From Lysobacter sp. TY2-98 (lineage in GTDB: Bacteria; Pseudomonadota; Gammaproteobacteria; Xanthomonadales; Xanthomonadaceae), in assembly GCF_003367355.1 (NCBI RefSeq), contig NZ_CP031413.1:2560001-2624000 (forward strand): DNA of 64,000 nucleotides, in the 5' to 3' direction. Below are positions 50,091 to 59,062 of this stretch, in pieces. The notes under the pieces were generated by a model, which was not told where the DNA came from, made no database searches, and saw nothing but the letters and a program-made list of their open reading frames with translations. The translations under genes were made by a program, and so were the position numbers. The first letter of the stretch is position 1. Each line of letters starts with the position of its first letter.

Positions 50091-50907
50091 GCCGATCAGC
50101 GCCCGTGACGTCGCGATCGTCATTCCCGCGCTCAATGAAGAGCTGCGGATCCGCGACGTCGTGGAAGGCGCGCTCGCGCACTGCCCCAACGTCATCCTCA
50201 TCGACGACGGGTCGGACGACGCGACGGTCGAGCGCGTGTCGGACCTGCCGATCACCGTGATCCGCCACGCGACGCGCATGGGCAAGGGCGCGGGCCTGCG
50301 TGACGGTTTCGCCGAAGCGATGCGTCGTGGCTTCCGCGGGGTGATCAGCATGGACGGCGACGGCCAGCATGCGGCGGAGGACATCCCGCGCCTGCTCGAC
50401 GCGGCCAACGTCTATCCCGATCACATCGTCATCGGCGCGCGCCTGCGCAAACGCGCGCGCCAGCCCACGTATCGGCGCATCGCCAATGAATTCGGCGACT
50501 GGGGCATCGCCTGGGGCTGCGGCTTCCGCCTTGCCGACTCGCAGAGCGGCCAGCGCTTCTATCCGGCCTCGGTCTGCGCGCTCGGCGTCGGCGACATTCC
50601 GGGCGAGGACTTCGTCTACGAGGCGCAGATGCTGATCTCGGCTTCGCGCAAGCTCGGCGTACGCTGCGTGTCTGTGCCGATCGAATCGCGCTACCAGGCC
50701 GACACCGGCCCGGTGAAGTTCCGCAAGAGTCACTTCCGCCCGCTGCGCGATCTATGGCGCATCACCTCGCACGTGGTCGTGCAGGTGTTCGCTTACGGCA
50801 ATGTGATGGCCGAATACCGTCGCACGCGCAGCAACCCGGTGATCATCCACGACCCCAGCGGCGAGTTCGCCCCGAACGCGGTCGCCGCACCGGCACACAG
50901 CGGCTGA
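50083..50907 (+). CDS. Family 2 glycosyltransferase of the pigment cluster
   Basis: 274 residues, GT-A fold: VIPALNEELRIRDVVEG, LIDDGSDD and SMDGDGQHAAED carry the expected acidic metal/nucleotide-binding residues. Similar to dolichyl-phosphate-mannose-type transferases, without an obvious C-terminal membrane domain. In aryl polyene clusters GT2 genes are thought to act on the polyene or its anchor; the substrate here is inferred from context only. Start ATG 50083 lies inside the chain-length factor gene. Confidence 0.85.
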   Translation: MAEPISARDVAIVIPALNEELRIRDVVEGALAHCPNVILIDDGSDDATVERVSDLPITVIRHATRMGKGAGLRDGFAEAMRRGFRGVISMDGDGQHAAEDIPRLLDAANVYPDHIVIGARLRKRARQPTYRRIANEFGDWGIAWGCGFRLADSQSGQRFYPASVCALGVGDIPGEDFVYEAQMLISASRKLGVRCVSVPIESRYQADTGPVKFRKSHFRPLRDLWRITSHVVVQVFAYGNVMAEYRRTRSNPVIIHDPSGEFAPNAVAAPAHSG

Positions 50908-50909
50908 TC

Positions 50910-52562
50910 ATGGATACCACTATCGACTCGGATGTCGTCATTCTGGGCGGCGGCCTCGCCGGCCTGACGCTCGCGCTGCAGCTCAAGCGTCGCGACGACT
51001 CGCTGCGCATCACCGTGCTCGAACGCCATCGCCACCCCGTGCGCGAGGGCGCGTTCAAGGTCGGCGAATCCACCGTCGAGATCGGCGGCCACTATTTCGC
51101 CCACGTGCTCGGCCTGCGCGAGCACCTCGACAGCGCGCAGATCCGCAAGTTCGGCTTCCGCTTCTTTTTCAGCGACGGCGAGTTCGAACTCGACCGCTGC
51201 ACGGAGCTCGGCGTCAGCCGCCTGCTGCCGACCATCTCGTGGCAGATCGACCGCGGGCGCTTCGAGAATTTCCTGACCGATCACGTGCGCGCGCAGGGCA
51301 TCGACGTGCGCGACGGCGCGATCGTGCGCAACTTCGACCTCGCCACCGACGGCGCGCCGCACAGCGTGCGCTACGAATGCGACGGCGCGACGCATGAACT
51401 CACCGCGCGCTGGGTCGTCGATGCCTCCGGTCGCGCGGGGCTGATCAAGCGCAAGCTCGATCTCGCCGAGACCAATGCGCACAACGCGAACTCGGCCTGG
51501 TGGCGCGTCTCGGGCCTGCTCGATCCGCGCGACTGGTCGATCGATCCGGACTGGCTCGGCCGCTGCACGCCGCCCGATCGCTGGCGCTCGACCAACCACA
51601 TGTGCGGCGAGGGCTACTGGTTCTGGCTGATCCCGCTGTCGTCGAACCAGCATTCGGTCGGCATCGTCTGCGACGGCGACCTGCATCCGCTGGAGACGAT
51701 GAATACGCACGCCAAGGCGATGGACTGGCTGCATCGTCATCAGCCGCGCGTCGCCGCGATGCTGGAATCGGGTACGCACGAGCTGCAGGACTTCATGTTC
51801 ATGCGCCACTTCTCGCATGGCGCGAAGCAGGTGTTCTCGGGCGATCGCTGGGCGCTCACCGGCGAGGCCGGTGTCTTCCTCGACCCGTTCTATTCGCCGG
51901 GCAGCGATTTCATCGCGATCTCCAACACCTACATCACCGAGATGATCCTGGCCGATCGCGCGCGCAAGCCGATCACCGCGATGGCCTCGCTGTACCAGCA
52001 GCTCTACTTCTCGTTCTACGAGAACACGATGACGCTGTACCAGGATCAGTACCGCCTGTTCGGCGATGCGCAGGTCATGCCGCTGAAGGTGATCTGGGAC
52101 TACACCTATTACTGGTCGCTGCTGGGGCCGCTGTTCTTCTCCGGCTACCTGACCTCGCCGCAGGTACTGGGTCAGTTGCGCGCGCTGTTCGGCGAAGCGC
52201 GCACGCTCAATCTCGGCATGCAGGCCCTGCTGCGCAGATGGGGCGAACTCAATGCCGCGCGCGGCGACACCGCGCCGCTCGACGGCCGCCTGCTCGACCA
52301 GTACAAGATCCCGTGGTTCTACGAACTCAATCGCCAGCTCGGCGACCCGCTCGAGCCCGACGCGTTCGTCGCGCGCATGCGCAGTGACATCGCGCGCATG
52401 CACGACCTCGCGGCGGAGATGCTGCTGCACGGGCGACGCGAACACCCGACGCTGGGCGATGCGGGCCTCGAACTCGTGCTCGGCGGCCACCCGGCACCGG
52501 CCGAGCCGTTGCTGTCGCCGGTCTGGTACGCGGAAGCCGCGACCGCCGATGCAGCCGCGTAG
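50910..52562 (+). CDS. FAD-dependent oxidoreductase with halogenase-type WxWxIP motif (first copy)
   Basis: 550-residue flavoprotein. Dinucleotide fold ILGGGLAGLTLALQL, the VGESTVE segment typical of the flavin halogenase/hydroxylase superfamily, and GYWFWLIPL, which satisfies WxWxIP, the motif of FAD-dependent halogenases. LTGEAGVFLDPFYSPGSDF is the second FAD motif. Xanthomonadins are halogenated in some species, so it may halogenate or hydroxylate the aryl polyene. Two bases after the glycosyltransferase stop, and last gene of this rightward block. Confidence 0.85.
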   Translation: MDTTIDSDVVILGGGLAGLTLALQLKRRDDSLRITVLERHRHPVREGAFKVGESTVEIGGHYFAHVLGLREHLDSAQIRKFGFRFFFSDGEFELDRCTELGVSRLLPTISWQIDRGRFENFLTDHVRAQGIDVRDGAIVRNFDLATDGAPHSVRYECDGATHELTARWVVDASGRAGLIKRKLDLAETNAHNANSAWWRVSGLLDPRDWSIDPDWLGRCTPPDRWRSTNHMCGEGYWFWLIPLSSNQHSVGIVCDGDLHPLETMNTHAKAMDWLHRHQPRVAAMLESGTHELQDFMFMRHFSHGAKQVFSGDRWALTGEAGVFLDPFYSPGSDFIAISNTYITEMILADRARKPITAMASLYQQLYFSFYENTMTLYQDQYRLFGDAQVMPLKVIWDYTYYWSLLGPLFFSGYLTSPQVLGQLRALFGEARTLNLGMQALLRRWGELNAARGDTAPLDGRLLDQYKIPWFYELNRQLGDPLEPDAFVARMRSDIARMHDLAAEMLLHGRREHPTLGDAGLELVLGGHPAPAEPLLSPVWYAEAATADAAA

Positions 52563-52568
52563 CGCGGG

Positions 52569-53015
52569 TCAGCCGCCGGACGCCTGCTCCGGCACGTAGA
52601 TCGCGATCGCGTGCGCGAGCTCCTTGGGCGGGTTGATGCCGAAGCTGACGCCACCGCTCGAGAAGCCGCCACCGCCGTGGTAGTTGCCGCCGCCCACGCC
52701 CACGCCGACACCGCTTCCCGAAGACACCTGCGCGCGGTCCTGCAGCAGCACACCGTTCGCGCCGAGCTTGGCGGCCTCGGTGCGCAGCTTGAGCATCAGG
52801 CTGTCGGTGCGGTTCTGCGCGCCATAGGTGAAGTCGCCGCTGCTCGCGTCGAGGATGGCGATCTCGACATAACGCGTCTGCGGCGCGGAGAGATACAGGC
52901 GCACCTGCTCGACCGGGATCGGCGGACGCGGATCGGAAATCATCACGTGCGAGGCACTGGCACACGCGGTGAGTGCGAGGGCAAGCAGCGCGGGAATGAG
53001 CGGGCGCAGGGTCAT
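52569..53015 (-). CDS. Glycine-rich putative lipoprotein
   Basis: 148 residues with a signal peptide and lipobox-like LALTACAS. The mature part has a heavy-metal-binding-domain-like stretch (LRTEAAKLGANGVLLQ, reminiscent of YbjQ/DUF4156 folds) and a glycine-rich SGVGVGVGGGNYHGGGGFSS. No certain family. Converges on the flavoprotein gene with a 6-bp gap. A role in pigment transport is possible only by position. Confidence 0.7.
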   Translation of the reverse strand: MTLRPLIPALLALALTACASASHVMISDPRPPIPVEQVRLYLSAPQTRYVEIAILDASSGDFTYGAQNRTDSLMLKLRTEAAKLGANGVLLQDRAQVSSGSGVGVGVGGGNYHGGGGFSSGGVSFGINPPKELAHAIAIYVPEQASGG

Positions 53016-53089
53016 GGCAGCGGCCTCCGTCGGTTCATCCCATCTTGCCCCGTGCCGATGAACCGTGCGTGCACCGTCCGTCCCACCCG

Positions 53090-53683
53090 TCAGTCCATTG
53101 GCGGGGCGGCCGCCGCGACGGCGCTGCCGACCGGGGCATCGAAATTGGTCTTCAGATAGGACGCGACCATGTCCGCCAGCCGCGCGAGCATGAGCTTGTC
53201 GGCCGCGCCCAGGCTGTAGCCGGCGGCGATGGAGTTGGCGTGCTGCAGGAACTGCGGTTCGGCGACGACTTCGCCGGTCGCCTTGTCGACCAGGCGCAGT
53301 TTCACCAGCGCCCACGAGCTGCCGGCGAAGCCGCCGAACAGCACGCGCTTGCCGCCCGTGATGAAGCGGATGTCGGCGACTTCGGGCTGGATCAGCAGCG
53401 TGCGCGGCTCGCCCTGTACCGGCGTCGCATTACGCGGCTCGATCAGGCGCGGCACGCGTTCGCCGACGTCGACATCGAGGTACTGGCGCGCGACGACGTT
53501 GCCCTTGTGCGTCTCGAGCCCCGGTGCGAGCGTCACCGGCTGCAGCTCGAAGCGGTCGAAGTGCGACAGCGCGATCGTCGGCGGCGGATTGCGCGCGGCG
53601 GGATCGATCGCGGGCGGCGAGGCGATCACCGGACCGGCAAGGAGAAGGGCGAGCAGGACGACGGAGGCGCGGCGACGGAACAT
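53090..53683 (-). CDS. Secreted protein of unknown function, DUF3313-like
   Basis: 197 residues with signal peptide (VVLLALLLAGPVIA). The mature protein has alternating beta strands (ALVKLRLVDKATGEVVAEPQ) and an Ala-rich end. It loosely resembles DUF3313-type lipoproteins, but there is no lipobox cysteine. Start ATG 53683 restores the signal peptide; the upstream frame is arginine-rich. Downstream of the ketoreductase gene in the same direction, 124 bp away. Confidence 0.65.
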   Translation of the reverse strand: MFRRRASVVLLALLLAGPVIASPPAIDPAARNPPPTIALSHFDRFELQPVTLAPGLETHKGNVVARQYLDVDVGERVPRLIEPRNATPVQGEPRTLLIQPEVADIRFITGGKRVLFGGFAGSSWALVKLRLVDKATGEVVAEPQFLQHANSIAAGYSLGAADKLMLARLADMVASYLKTNFDAPVGSAVAAAAPPMD

Positions 53684-53807
53684 CGGAAGGCTCCGGCCGA
53701 CACGGCGCGGCCTGGGCGATCGATGTAACAGCCGCCGCTTCACGACGGCGTCGACGAATGCGCGGGCGTGCGATGAAGGCTCAGCTTCGTCGCTGCGGCG
53801 TGAGGCG

Positions 53808-54533
53808 TTACGCCATGCCGCCGTTGATGCCGATCACCTGCCCGGTGACGTAGCCCGCGTCGTCGCCGCAGAGAAAGCCCACCAACGCGGCGACTTCCTC
53901 GGGGCGACCCGCACGCGCGGCCGGCACGATCTGCTTGATCGTCTCGATCGGGAACGCGTCGTTCGCCATCGTGCCTTCGATCACGCCCGGCGCCACCACG
54001 TTCACCGTGATGCCGCGGCTCGCCATCTCGCGCGCCAACGACTTCGACGCGCCGTGCAGCGCCGCCTTCGCCGCCGCGTAGTTGGCCTGCCCACGGTTGC
54101 CCGTGACCGCCGCCACCGACGAGATGCTGACGATGCGGCCCCAGCGCCCGCGCGCCATCGGCAACAGCAAGGGCTGCGTCACGTTGTAGAAGCCATGCAG
54201 CGACACATCGATCACCCGCGTCCATTGCTCGCGCGACATGCCCGCCAGCGGCGCGTCGTCGTGGATGCCGGCGTTGTTGACGACGATCTGCACCGCGCCG
54301 GCGTCGAGCAGGCGCGCGATCGCCTCGCCACTGGCGTCGGCATCGGCGACGTCGAACGCCACTGCCTCGGCCGAGCCGCCGTCCGCGCGAATCGCGTCGA
54401 CCACCGCCTGCGCCCGCTCCAGTCGCCCATTCGCATGAACGATCACGTGCGCGCCCTGCGCGGCGAGGCGTCGCGCGATCGCGCCACCAAGGTCGCCGCT
54501 GCCGCCGGTCACGAGTGCGCGTCGAAGGGTCAT
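53808..54533 (-). CDS. 3-ketoacyl-ACP reductase (ApeQ-like, FabG family)
   Basis: 241-residue short-chain dehydrogenase. NADPH motif VTGGSGDLGGAIARRL, NNAG, catalytic Ser (SISSVAAVTGNRG) and YAAAK. In the polyene pathway it reduces the beta-keto group after each condensation. It is the distal gene of the leftward block, separated from the dehydratase gene by the oppositely oriented GAF gene, so it may have its own promoter in 54534-54675. Confidence 0.9.
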   Translation of the reverse strand: MTLRRALVTGGSGDLGGAIARRLAAQGAHVIVHANGRLERAQAVVDAIRADGGSAEAVAFDVADADASGEAIARLLDAGAVQIVVNNAGIHDDAPLAGMSREQWTRVIDVSLHGFYNVTQPLLLPMARGRWGRIVSISSVAAVTGNRGQANYAAAKAALHGASKSLAREMASRGITVNVVAPGVIEGTMANDAFPIETIKQIVPAARAGRPEEVAALVGFLCGDDAGYVTGQVIGINGGMA

Positions 54534-54675
54534 GTGCGAAATCCGTGTGAATCCCGCGTCATTGTCGCGTAGTCCGTGGCGGGCGTCGCAAGTCGCGGGC
54601 GCCTAGGTGTTTCTGCTTATTGCGCCTGAACACGGCGCCCGGAAAATGAATGCGACGCCCGGGAGACCGCCGCCT

Positions 54676-55617
54676 ATGTCCGAACGCCAGCGCCAGCGCG
54701 ACCTCGATACCTACCGCATCGTCGACTCGCTGCCGGAAACCGCCTACGACGACGTCGTGCGAATCGCCGCACGCATCTGCGACGCCCCTGTCGCGACCAT
54801 GTCGCTGATCGATCGCGACCGCCAGTGGTTCAAGTCGCGCGTCGGCATCGAATCGACGGAAACCTCGCGCGAGGTGGCGTTCTGCGACCACGCCGTGCGC
54901 GAACCGCAGCTGCTGATGGAAGTGCCCGACGCCATGCATGACCCGCGCTTCCGGGACAACCCGGAAGTGACCGGCGGCATCGGCATCCGCTTCTACGCCG
55001 GCATGCCGCTGGTCACGCCGAACGGCACCGCGGTAGGCACGGTCTGTGTGATCGACCGCCGCCCGCGCGAACTCGACGAAGGCCAGCGCGACGCACTGGC
55101 GGCGCTCGCACGCATCACCATGAACCTGCTGGAGTCGCGCCGGCAGCTGCTCGAAGCCGAGATCACCGCCGCGCTGCAGCCGCCCGCACCGGTCGATGGC
55201 GCGCACCACGGCGCGTCGCACTACTCGGTGGTGATCGTCGAGCTGCAGGGCTATTCGCGCGTGGTGTCGCAGCGCGGGCATCGCATCGTCGAGCAGACGC
55301 TGCAGCAGTGCAGCCAGGCGCTCGAACGCCTGCTGAAACCCGGCGAAGCGCTGAATCGCGTGAGTGGCGCGCCGGAATTCGTGCTCACGCTCAATGGCGA
55401 CGTCGACGCCGAACGCCTGCAGGCGATCGAACGCGTCGCCAATGCATCGGCGACCATGCTCGGCACCGATGCGGTCGCCGCCGCGGCGTCCAGCATGTCG
55501 CCGAAGGAAAGTCCGCTCACCGTGTTCGGCCGCGCGGACGAGGAGCTGACGCGTCGCAAGACCGAGCGTATCGATGTGGCCGCTGCGAGCGTCGAACCGG
55601 CATTGATGCGCCACTGA
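54676..55617 (+). CDS. GAF-domain protein with degenerate GGDEF-like C terminus
   Basis: 313 residues from ATG 54676 (323 from ATG 54646). Residues ~1-160 form a GAF domain of the kind found at the N terminus of soluble signalling proteins (DAPVATMSLIDRDRQWFKSR, EVAFCDHAV, RFYAGMPLV). The rest (from YSVVIVELQGYSRV) follows the GGDEF fold layout, but the active-site loop is VSGAPEFVLTL rather than GGDEF, and the end reads FGRADEELTRRKTER in place of RADEALYRAK. Cyclase activity is therefore unlikely; ligand binding or a scaffold role is possible. It lies alone on the forward strand inside the leftward pigment operon. Confidence 0.82.
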   Translation: MSERQRQRDLDTYRIVDSLPETAYDDVVRIAARICDAPVATMSLIDRDRQWFKSRVGIESTETSREVAFCDHAVREPQLLMEVPDAMHDPRFRDNPEVTGGIGIRFYAGMPLVTPNGTAVGTVCVIDRRPRELDEGQRDALAALARITMNLLESRRQLLEAEITAALQPPAPVDGAHHGASHYSVVIVELQGYSRVVSQRGHRIVEQTLQQCSQALERLLKPGEALNRVSGAPEFVLTLNGDVDAERLQAIERVANASATMLGTDAVAAAASSMSPKESPLTVFGRADEELTRRKTERIDVAAASVEPALMRH

Positions 55618-55644
55618 CATCACTCAGCCGCAGCGGAATCCGCC

Positions 55645-56082
55645 TTACGGATGGATCACCGCGGCGCGGCCTTCGGCGATGACGTCGCCGGCGTGGCGGA
55701 TCACGAACGCGTACTGCGCGCCGGTGTCGCTGTCGACCAGCAGCTCGGCTTCGCCGTCGAGCGGGCCGTCCAGATCATCGATGCGATCGCGATGCAGAGT
55801 GACGCCGCGGAGCGCGACCAGCAGCCCGGGCCGCGGCGCGAGCCCCGCGGCCTGACCGAGCAGTCCGCCGTGCACCGCCATCGCCTGCGCGCCGTACTCG
55901 GCGAGGTGCACCGCATGCAGGCGATCGCGATGGCGCAGCGGATGCGCGGCATCGACGTGGTCGAACGCCTGCAGTGCGATCCGGCGTTCGTCCGCCTCGA
56001 CCACACGCTGCCACAGGCACATGCGTCCCTGGTGCGGGATCAGCAGCGTGATCGCCTCGCGCGACTGCGGCAGCGTGGTCAC
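55645..56082 (-). CDS. Hotdog-fold 3-hydroxyacyl-ACP dehydratase (ApeP-like)
   Basis: 145 residues from a GTG that overlaps the exporter stop as GTGA. Starts with LIPHQGRMCLWQRVVEAD, typical of ApeP/hotdog dehydratases in aryl polyene clusters; HLAEYGAQAMAVHGGL holds the likely active-site residues. Would dehydrate the 3-hydroxyacyl intermediate to form each double bond. Position after the MMPL exporter mirrors the E. coli ape order. Confidence 0.85.
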   Translation of the reverse strand: MTTLPQSREAITLLIPHQGRMCLWQRVVEADERRIALQAFDHVDAAHPLRHRDRLHAVHLAEYGAQAMAVHGGLLGQAAGLAPRPGLLVALRGVTLHRDRIDDLDGPLDGEAELLVDSDTGAQYAFVIRHAGDVIAEGRAAVIHP

Positions 56083-58424
56083 GCCGTGCGCTCCACGCTG
56101 TCGTGGCGGACGATCAGCAACGCGAGCACGAAGTTCGATCCCACGCCGATCGCGACCGGCAGACCGATCGCACGCAGTACTGGGATCGTCGACAGGCCGA
56201 GCAGCAGGAACACCAGCAGCGTGGTCAGCGAGCAGACGATGATCGCGTGCAGGGCGCGCACCTGCTCGTCGGGATCGTCGCCCGCGTGGTCGAAGAACAG
56301 CGCGTAGTCGAGGCCCAGCCCCGCGGCGAGAATCAGCGCGACCAAGTGGAACAGGTTGAGCTCGACGCCGAACACGCGCAGCACCGCGAGGATCAACAGC
56401 GTGGTCAGCGCCATCGGCGCGAGCACGCGCAGCACGTGACGCGGCGTGCGCAGCGCGACGAACACCGTCGCGATCAGCAGCACCGCGGCCAGCGCAAGCG
56501 CCCACAGCACGCGGCCGCGATACGCGGCGACCAGCGATTCCGAGGCGTCCTTGAGGTCCATCAGCTGCGCGCCGGTGCCCTGCAACTCGCGTGAGACCAC
56601 CATCGGATCGTTGAGCCCGGTCAGCGTGACCAGCGCCGTCGTGCCGCCGGGGCGCTGCAGCATCAGGCCTTCGACGGCGCTTGCGAGCGGCGTGCCGTCG
56701 AGATCGGCCGGCGTGAGCGGCTTCGCGCTGCGCGCGGTGGCGACGTCCTCGACGAAGCCTTCGAACGCGTCGGCCACGAACGGACTCGACGCGAGCGCGG
56801 TGCCAAGGTCGTGGCGCAGCGTGGCGTCATCGGGAAGTCGCGCCTGGCGCGCGCGCTGCGTCGCGGCGCTCGGCACGTAACGCGCGGCGAGGTCGTAGCC
56901 GGCGATCGCATGTTTCGCACGCAACGCGTCCAGCGTCGGGATCAGGCGTTCGCTGGCCTGCAGCACGGACTCGACGTCGCGACCCTCGATCGTGACGAGA
57001 TAGCGTACGTCCGGCGCGCCGAGTTCGTTGCGCAGCTGCGCATCCTGCTGCAACGCCGCGGCCGGCACCGGCGTGAGCTTGGACAGGTCGTTTTCCCAGA
57101 ACGCGCCGGGTGCGAACCTCAGCGCGGCGAGCAAGACTGCCGCCAGCACGAGACCGGAAACGACGCCGAGCCGCGGCCAGCGCGCGATCCGCGCCCACAG
57201 CGCACGCAGACGCCGCGAATCCGCGACATCGCGCGGCGCGGGATCGATCAGGCCCGGCAGCAGGAAGCGTGCGGCGATCGCCGCGCTGCCCAGACCCACG
57301 ATGGTGAACACCGCGAGCTGGCGCAGGCCGTCGACGCCCGATACCAGGAACGTCATGTAGGCGATGCAGGTCGACGCGACGCCCGTGCCGAGCGTCGGCC
57401 ACAGCGCCTTCGCGCTCGTCCACGGCGAGAGACCGGGACGCTGGTGGCTGAAGAGATGGATCGGATAGTCCTGCGCGACGCCGATCAGGGTGAACCCGAA
57501 CGCGACGGTGATGCCGTGCACGCCGTCGAACGCGAATGCGACCGCGGCGAGACCGGTAAGACCAGCAGTCGCGAGGGGCAGGCCGCCGAGCAGCGGCGCC
57601 TTCCACGAGCGGTACGCGACCCACAGCAGCAGGAAGAAGCAGATGGAGTCGACCGTGCCGATCAACCCGGCCTCATGCTGCGTGCGTCCGGCCACTTCCA
57701 CCGCGAACGCGCCGGGGCCGGTCATGACGAGATGCGTCGGCGTCTTGCCGCGCACCGCATCGAACGCGGCATGGATCGCGCCGACCGCGGCTTCCTGGCC
57801 CTTGGGATCGAAGCCCGCGGCCGTCGTCTGCACGGCGAGCAGCGCGCGGGACGCATCGCGGCTGACCCACACGCCATCGGCCTTCTGCGGTGACGCGGCG
57901 GGCTCCCACTGCGAGGCGAGTTTGAGGATCTCCAGCGTGGGATCGCGTTCGATCACCGGCTCGATCATCGACGCCATCGGCGAGCCGAGGTCGGCGACGC
58001 GCTGCTGCAGTTCGTCGCCCAGCGTGGCCGCGCCGAGGCCGCCGGTGGAGGGCGCATCGGAAAGCAGATAGCGATATGGCCGGAGGCGTTCGGGAATCGC
58101 GGACAGGTCCGCATCCCCGTTCGCGACGAGCGCGATGCCCTTCGTCGTGCGCAGCTTCGCGGCGAGTGCGTGCGACTGCGCGGTGCGCTGGTCGGCGGTG
58201 CCCCCATCGATCGCGAGCAACAGCAGGCGCGAACCCGGGCCTTCACCGAGCTCGTCGATCAGGAAGTGCTGCGCCGGCGTCTGCGGCGCCGGCATGAACT
58301 TGCGCAGGTCGCCACCGAGATCGAGCGTGCGACTCGCGGCCCAGCCCAGCAGCGCGAGCAGCGCCAGCCAGACGAAAGCGAGAAGAAGGCGAAGCCGCGG
58401 TGTGAGACTGCGCCCGTCGCTCAT
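56079..58424 (-). CDS. MMPL/RND-family exporter of the pigment cluster
   Basis: 781 residues with about 12 transmembrane helices in two halves: one helix then a large periplasmic loop, repeated. The segments LIGVAQDYPIHLFSHQRPGL and AGLGLDYALFFDH are the paired helix-4 type signatures of MMPL proteins. In aryl polyene clusters (ApeM) it is thought to move the polyene lipid from the inner membrane. ATG 58424 overlaps the LolA-like gene stop (ATGA), and its own stop overlaps the dehydratase start (GTGA), so it is tightly coupled. Confidence 0.9.
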   Translation of the reverse strand: MSDGRSLTPRLRLLLAFVWLALLALLGWAASRTLDLGGDLRKFMPAPQTPAQHFLIDELGEGPGSRLLLLAIDGGTADQRTAQSHALAAKLRTTKGIALVANGDADLSAIPERLRPYRYLLSDAPSTGGLGAATLGDELQQRVADLGSPMASMIEPVIERDPTLEILKLASQWEPAASPQKADGVWVSRDASRALLAVQTTAAGFDPKGQEAAVGAIHAAFDAVRGKTPTHLVMTGPGAFAVEVAGRTQHEAGLIGTVDSICFFLLLWVAYRSWKAPLLGGLPLATAGLTGLAAVAFAFDGVHGITVAFGFTLIGVAQDYPIHLFSHQRPGLSPWTSAKALWPTLGTGVASTCIAYMTFLVSGVDGLRQLAVFTIVGLGSAAIAARFLLPGLIDPAPRDVADSRRLRALWARIARWPRLGVVSGLVLAAVLLAALRFAPGAFWENDLSKLTPVPAAALQQDAQLRNELGAPDVRYLVTIEGRDVESVLQASERLIPTLDALRAKHAIAGYDLAARYVPSAATQRARQARLPDDATLRHDLGTALASSPFVADAFEGFVEDVATARSAKPLTPADLDGTPLASAVEGLMLQRPGGTTALVTLTGLNDPMVVSRELQGTGAQLMDLKDASESLVAAYRGRVLWALALAAVLLIATVFVALRTPRHVLRVLAPMALTTLLILAVLRVFGVELNLFHLVALILAAGLGLDYALFFDHAGDDPDEQVRALHAIIVCSLTTLLVFLLLGLSTIPVLRAIGLPVAIGVGSNFVLALLIVRHDSVERTA

Positions 58425-59062
58425 CGCGTCGCTGCGCCGTGGCACAGCGTGGTGAGCGATGCGGCGTCCGCGACGCCACTCGCCGACTGCGCGGCGCCGG
58501 CGAGCAGCGTGCGCTGCAGGTCGCCCTTGGCGGGTGTCGTCTCGATGCAGCGCAGTTCCGCGCCGCGGCCGTACAAGGCGATCGTGCGCACATAGGTCGC
58601 CGTGCGCTTGTCCTTCGGCGTCAGCTGCAGTGTCCACTGCTCGCGCGAGCCGCTGCTGTCGATGCGGAACGCGCGTTCGAGCTGCGTGCGATCACCGCTC
58701 AGCAAAGCGCCGAAGCTCGATTGCAGGCCCGCCAGCTGCGGCGCGCGATCCAGGGAATACGTATGCGACGACGTGCCGCGCTTGATGGTCACGCTGCCGG
58801 CGCGAATGGTCGAGGTCTCCGCGTACGGCAGGCGCACCTCGCGCACCAGTGTGTCGTCGTTCGGTCGGGCGTATTCGCCTTCGATGCGCAGCGGCGCCTT
58901 GAGCAGGCGCGAGCCGTGGAGCTCGACGAACTGCGTGCGCATCGGCGCGGGGCGCGCCAGCTTGGACAGGATCCAGCCGGTCTCGATCTCAGGCGATGCG
59001 GCGTGGACCGACGGCATCGCCAGCGTCAGCAGCAGGAGCGGAAGCAGGGAGCGTCGCGGCAT
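58421..59062 (-). CDS. LolA-like outer-membrane lipoprotein carrier of the pigment cluster
   Basis: 213 residues, signal peptide (LLPLLLLTLAMPSVHAA). Mature protein has the LolA-like pattern: IETGWILSKLARPAPMRTQFVE (a common ApeL opening), LLKAPLRIEGEYARPNDDTL and LTPKDKRT. Presumed to carry the polyene or its glycerolipid across the periplasm. Its start region overlaps the 3' end of the acyltransferase gene by 74 bp. Confidence 0.82.
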   Translation of the reverse strand: MPRRSLLPLLLLTLAMPSVHAASPEIETGWILSKLARPAPMRTQFVELHGSRLLKAPLRIEGEYARPNDDTLVREVRLPYAETSTIRAGSVTIKRGTSSHTYSLDRAPQLAGLQSSFGALLSGDRTQLERAFRIDSSGSREQWTLQLTPKDKRTATYVRTIALYGRGAELRCIETTPAKGDLQRTLLAGAAQSASGVADAASLTTLCHGAATR

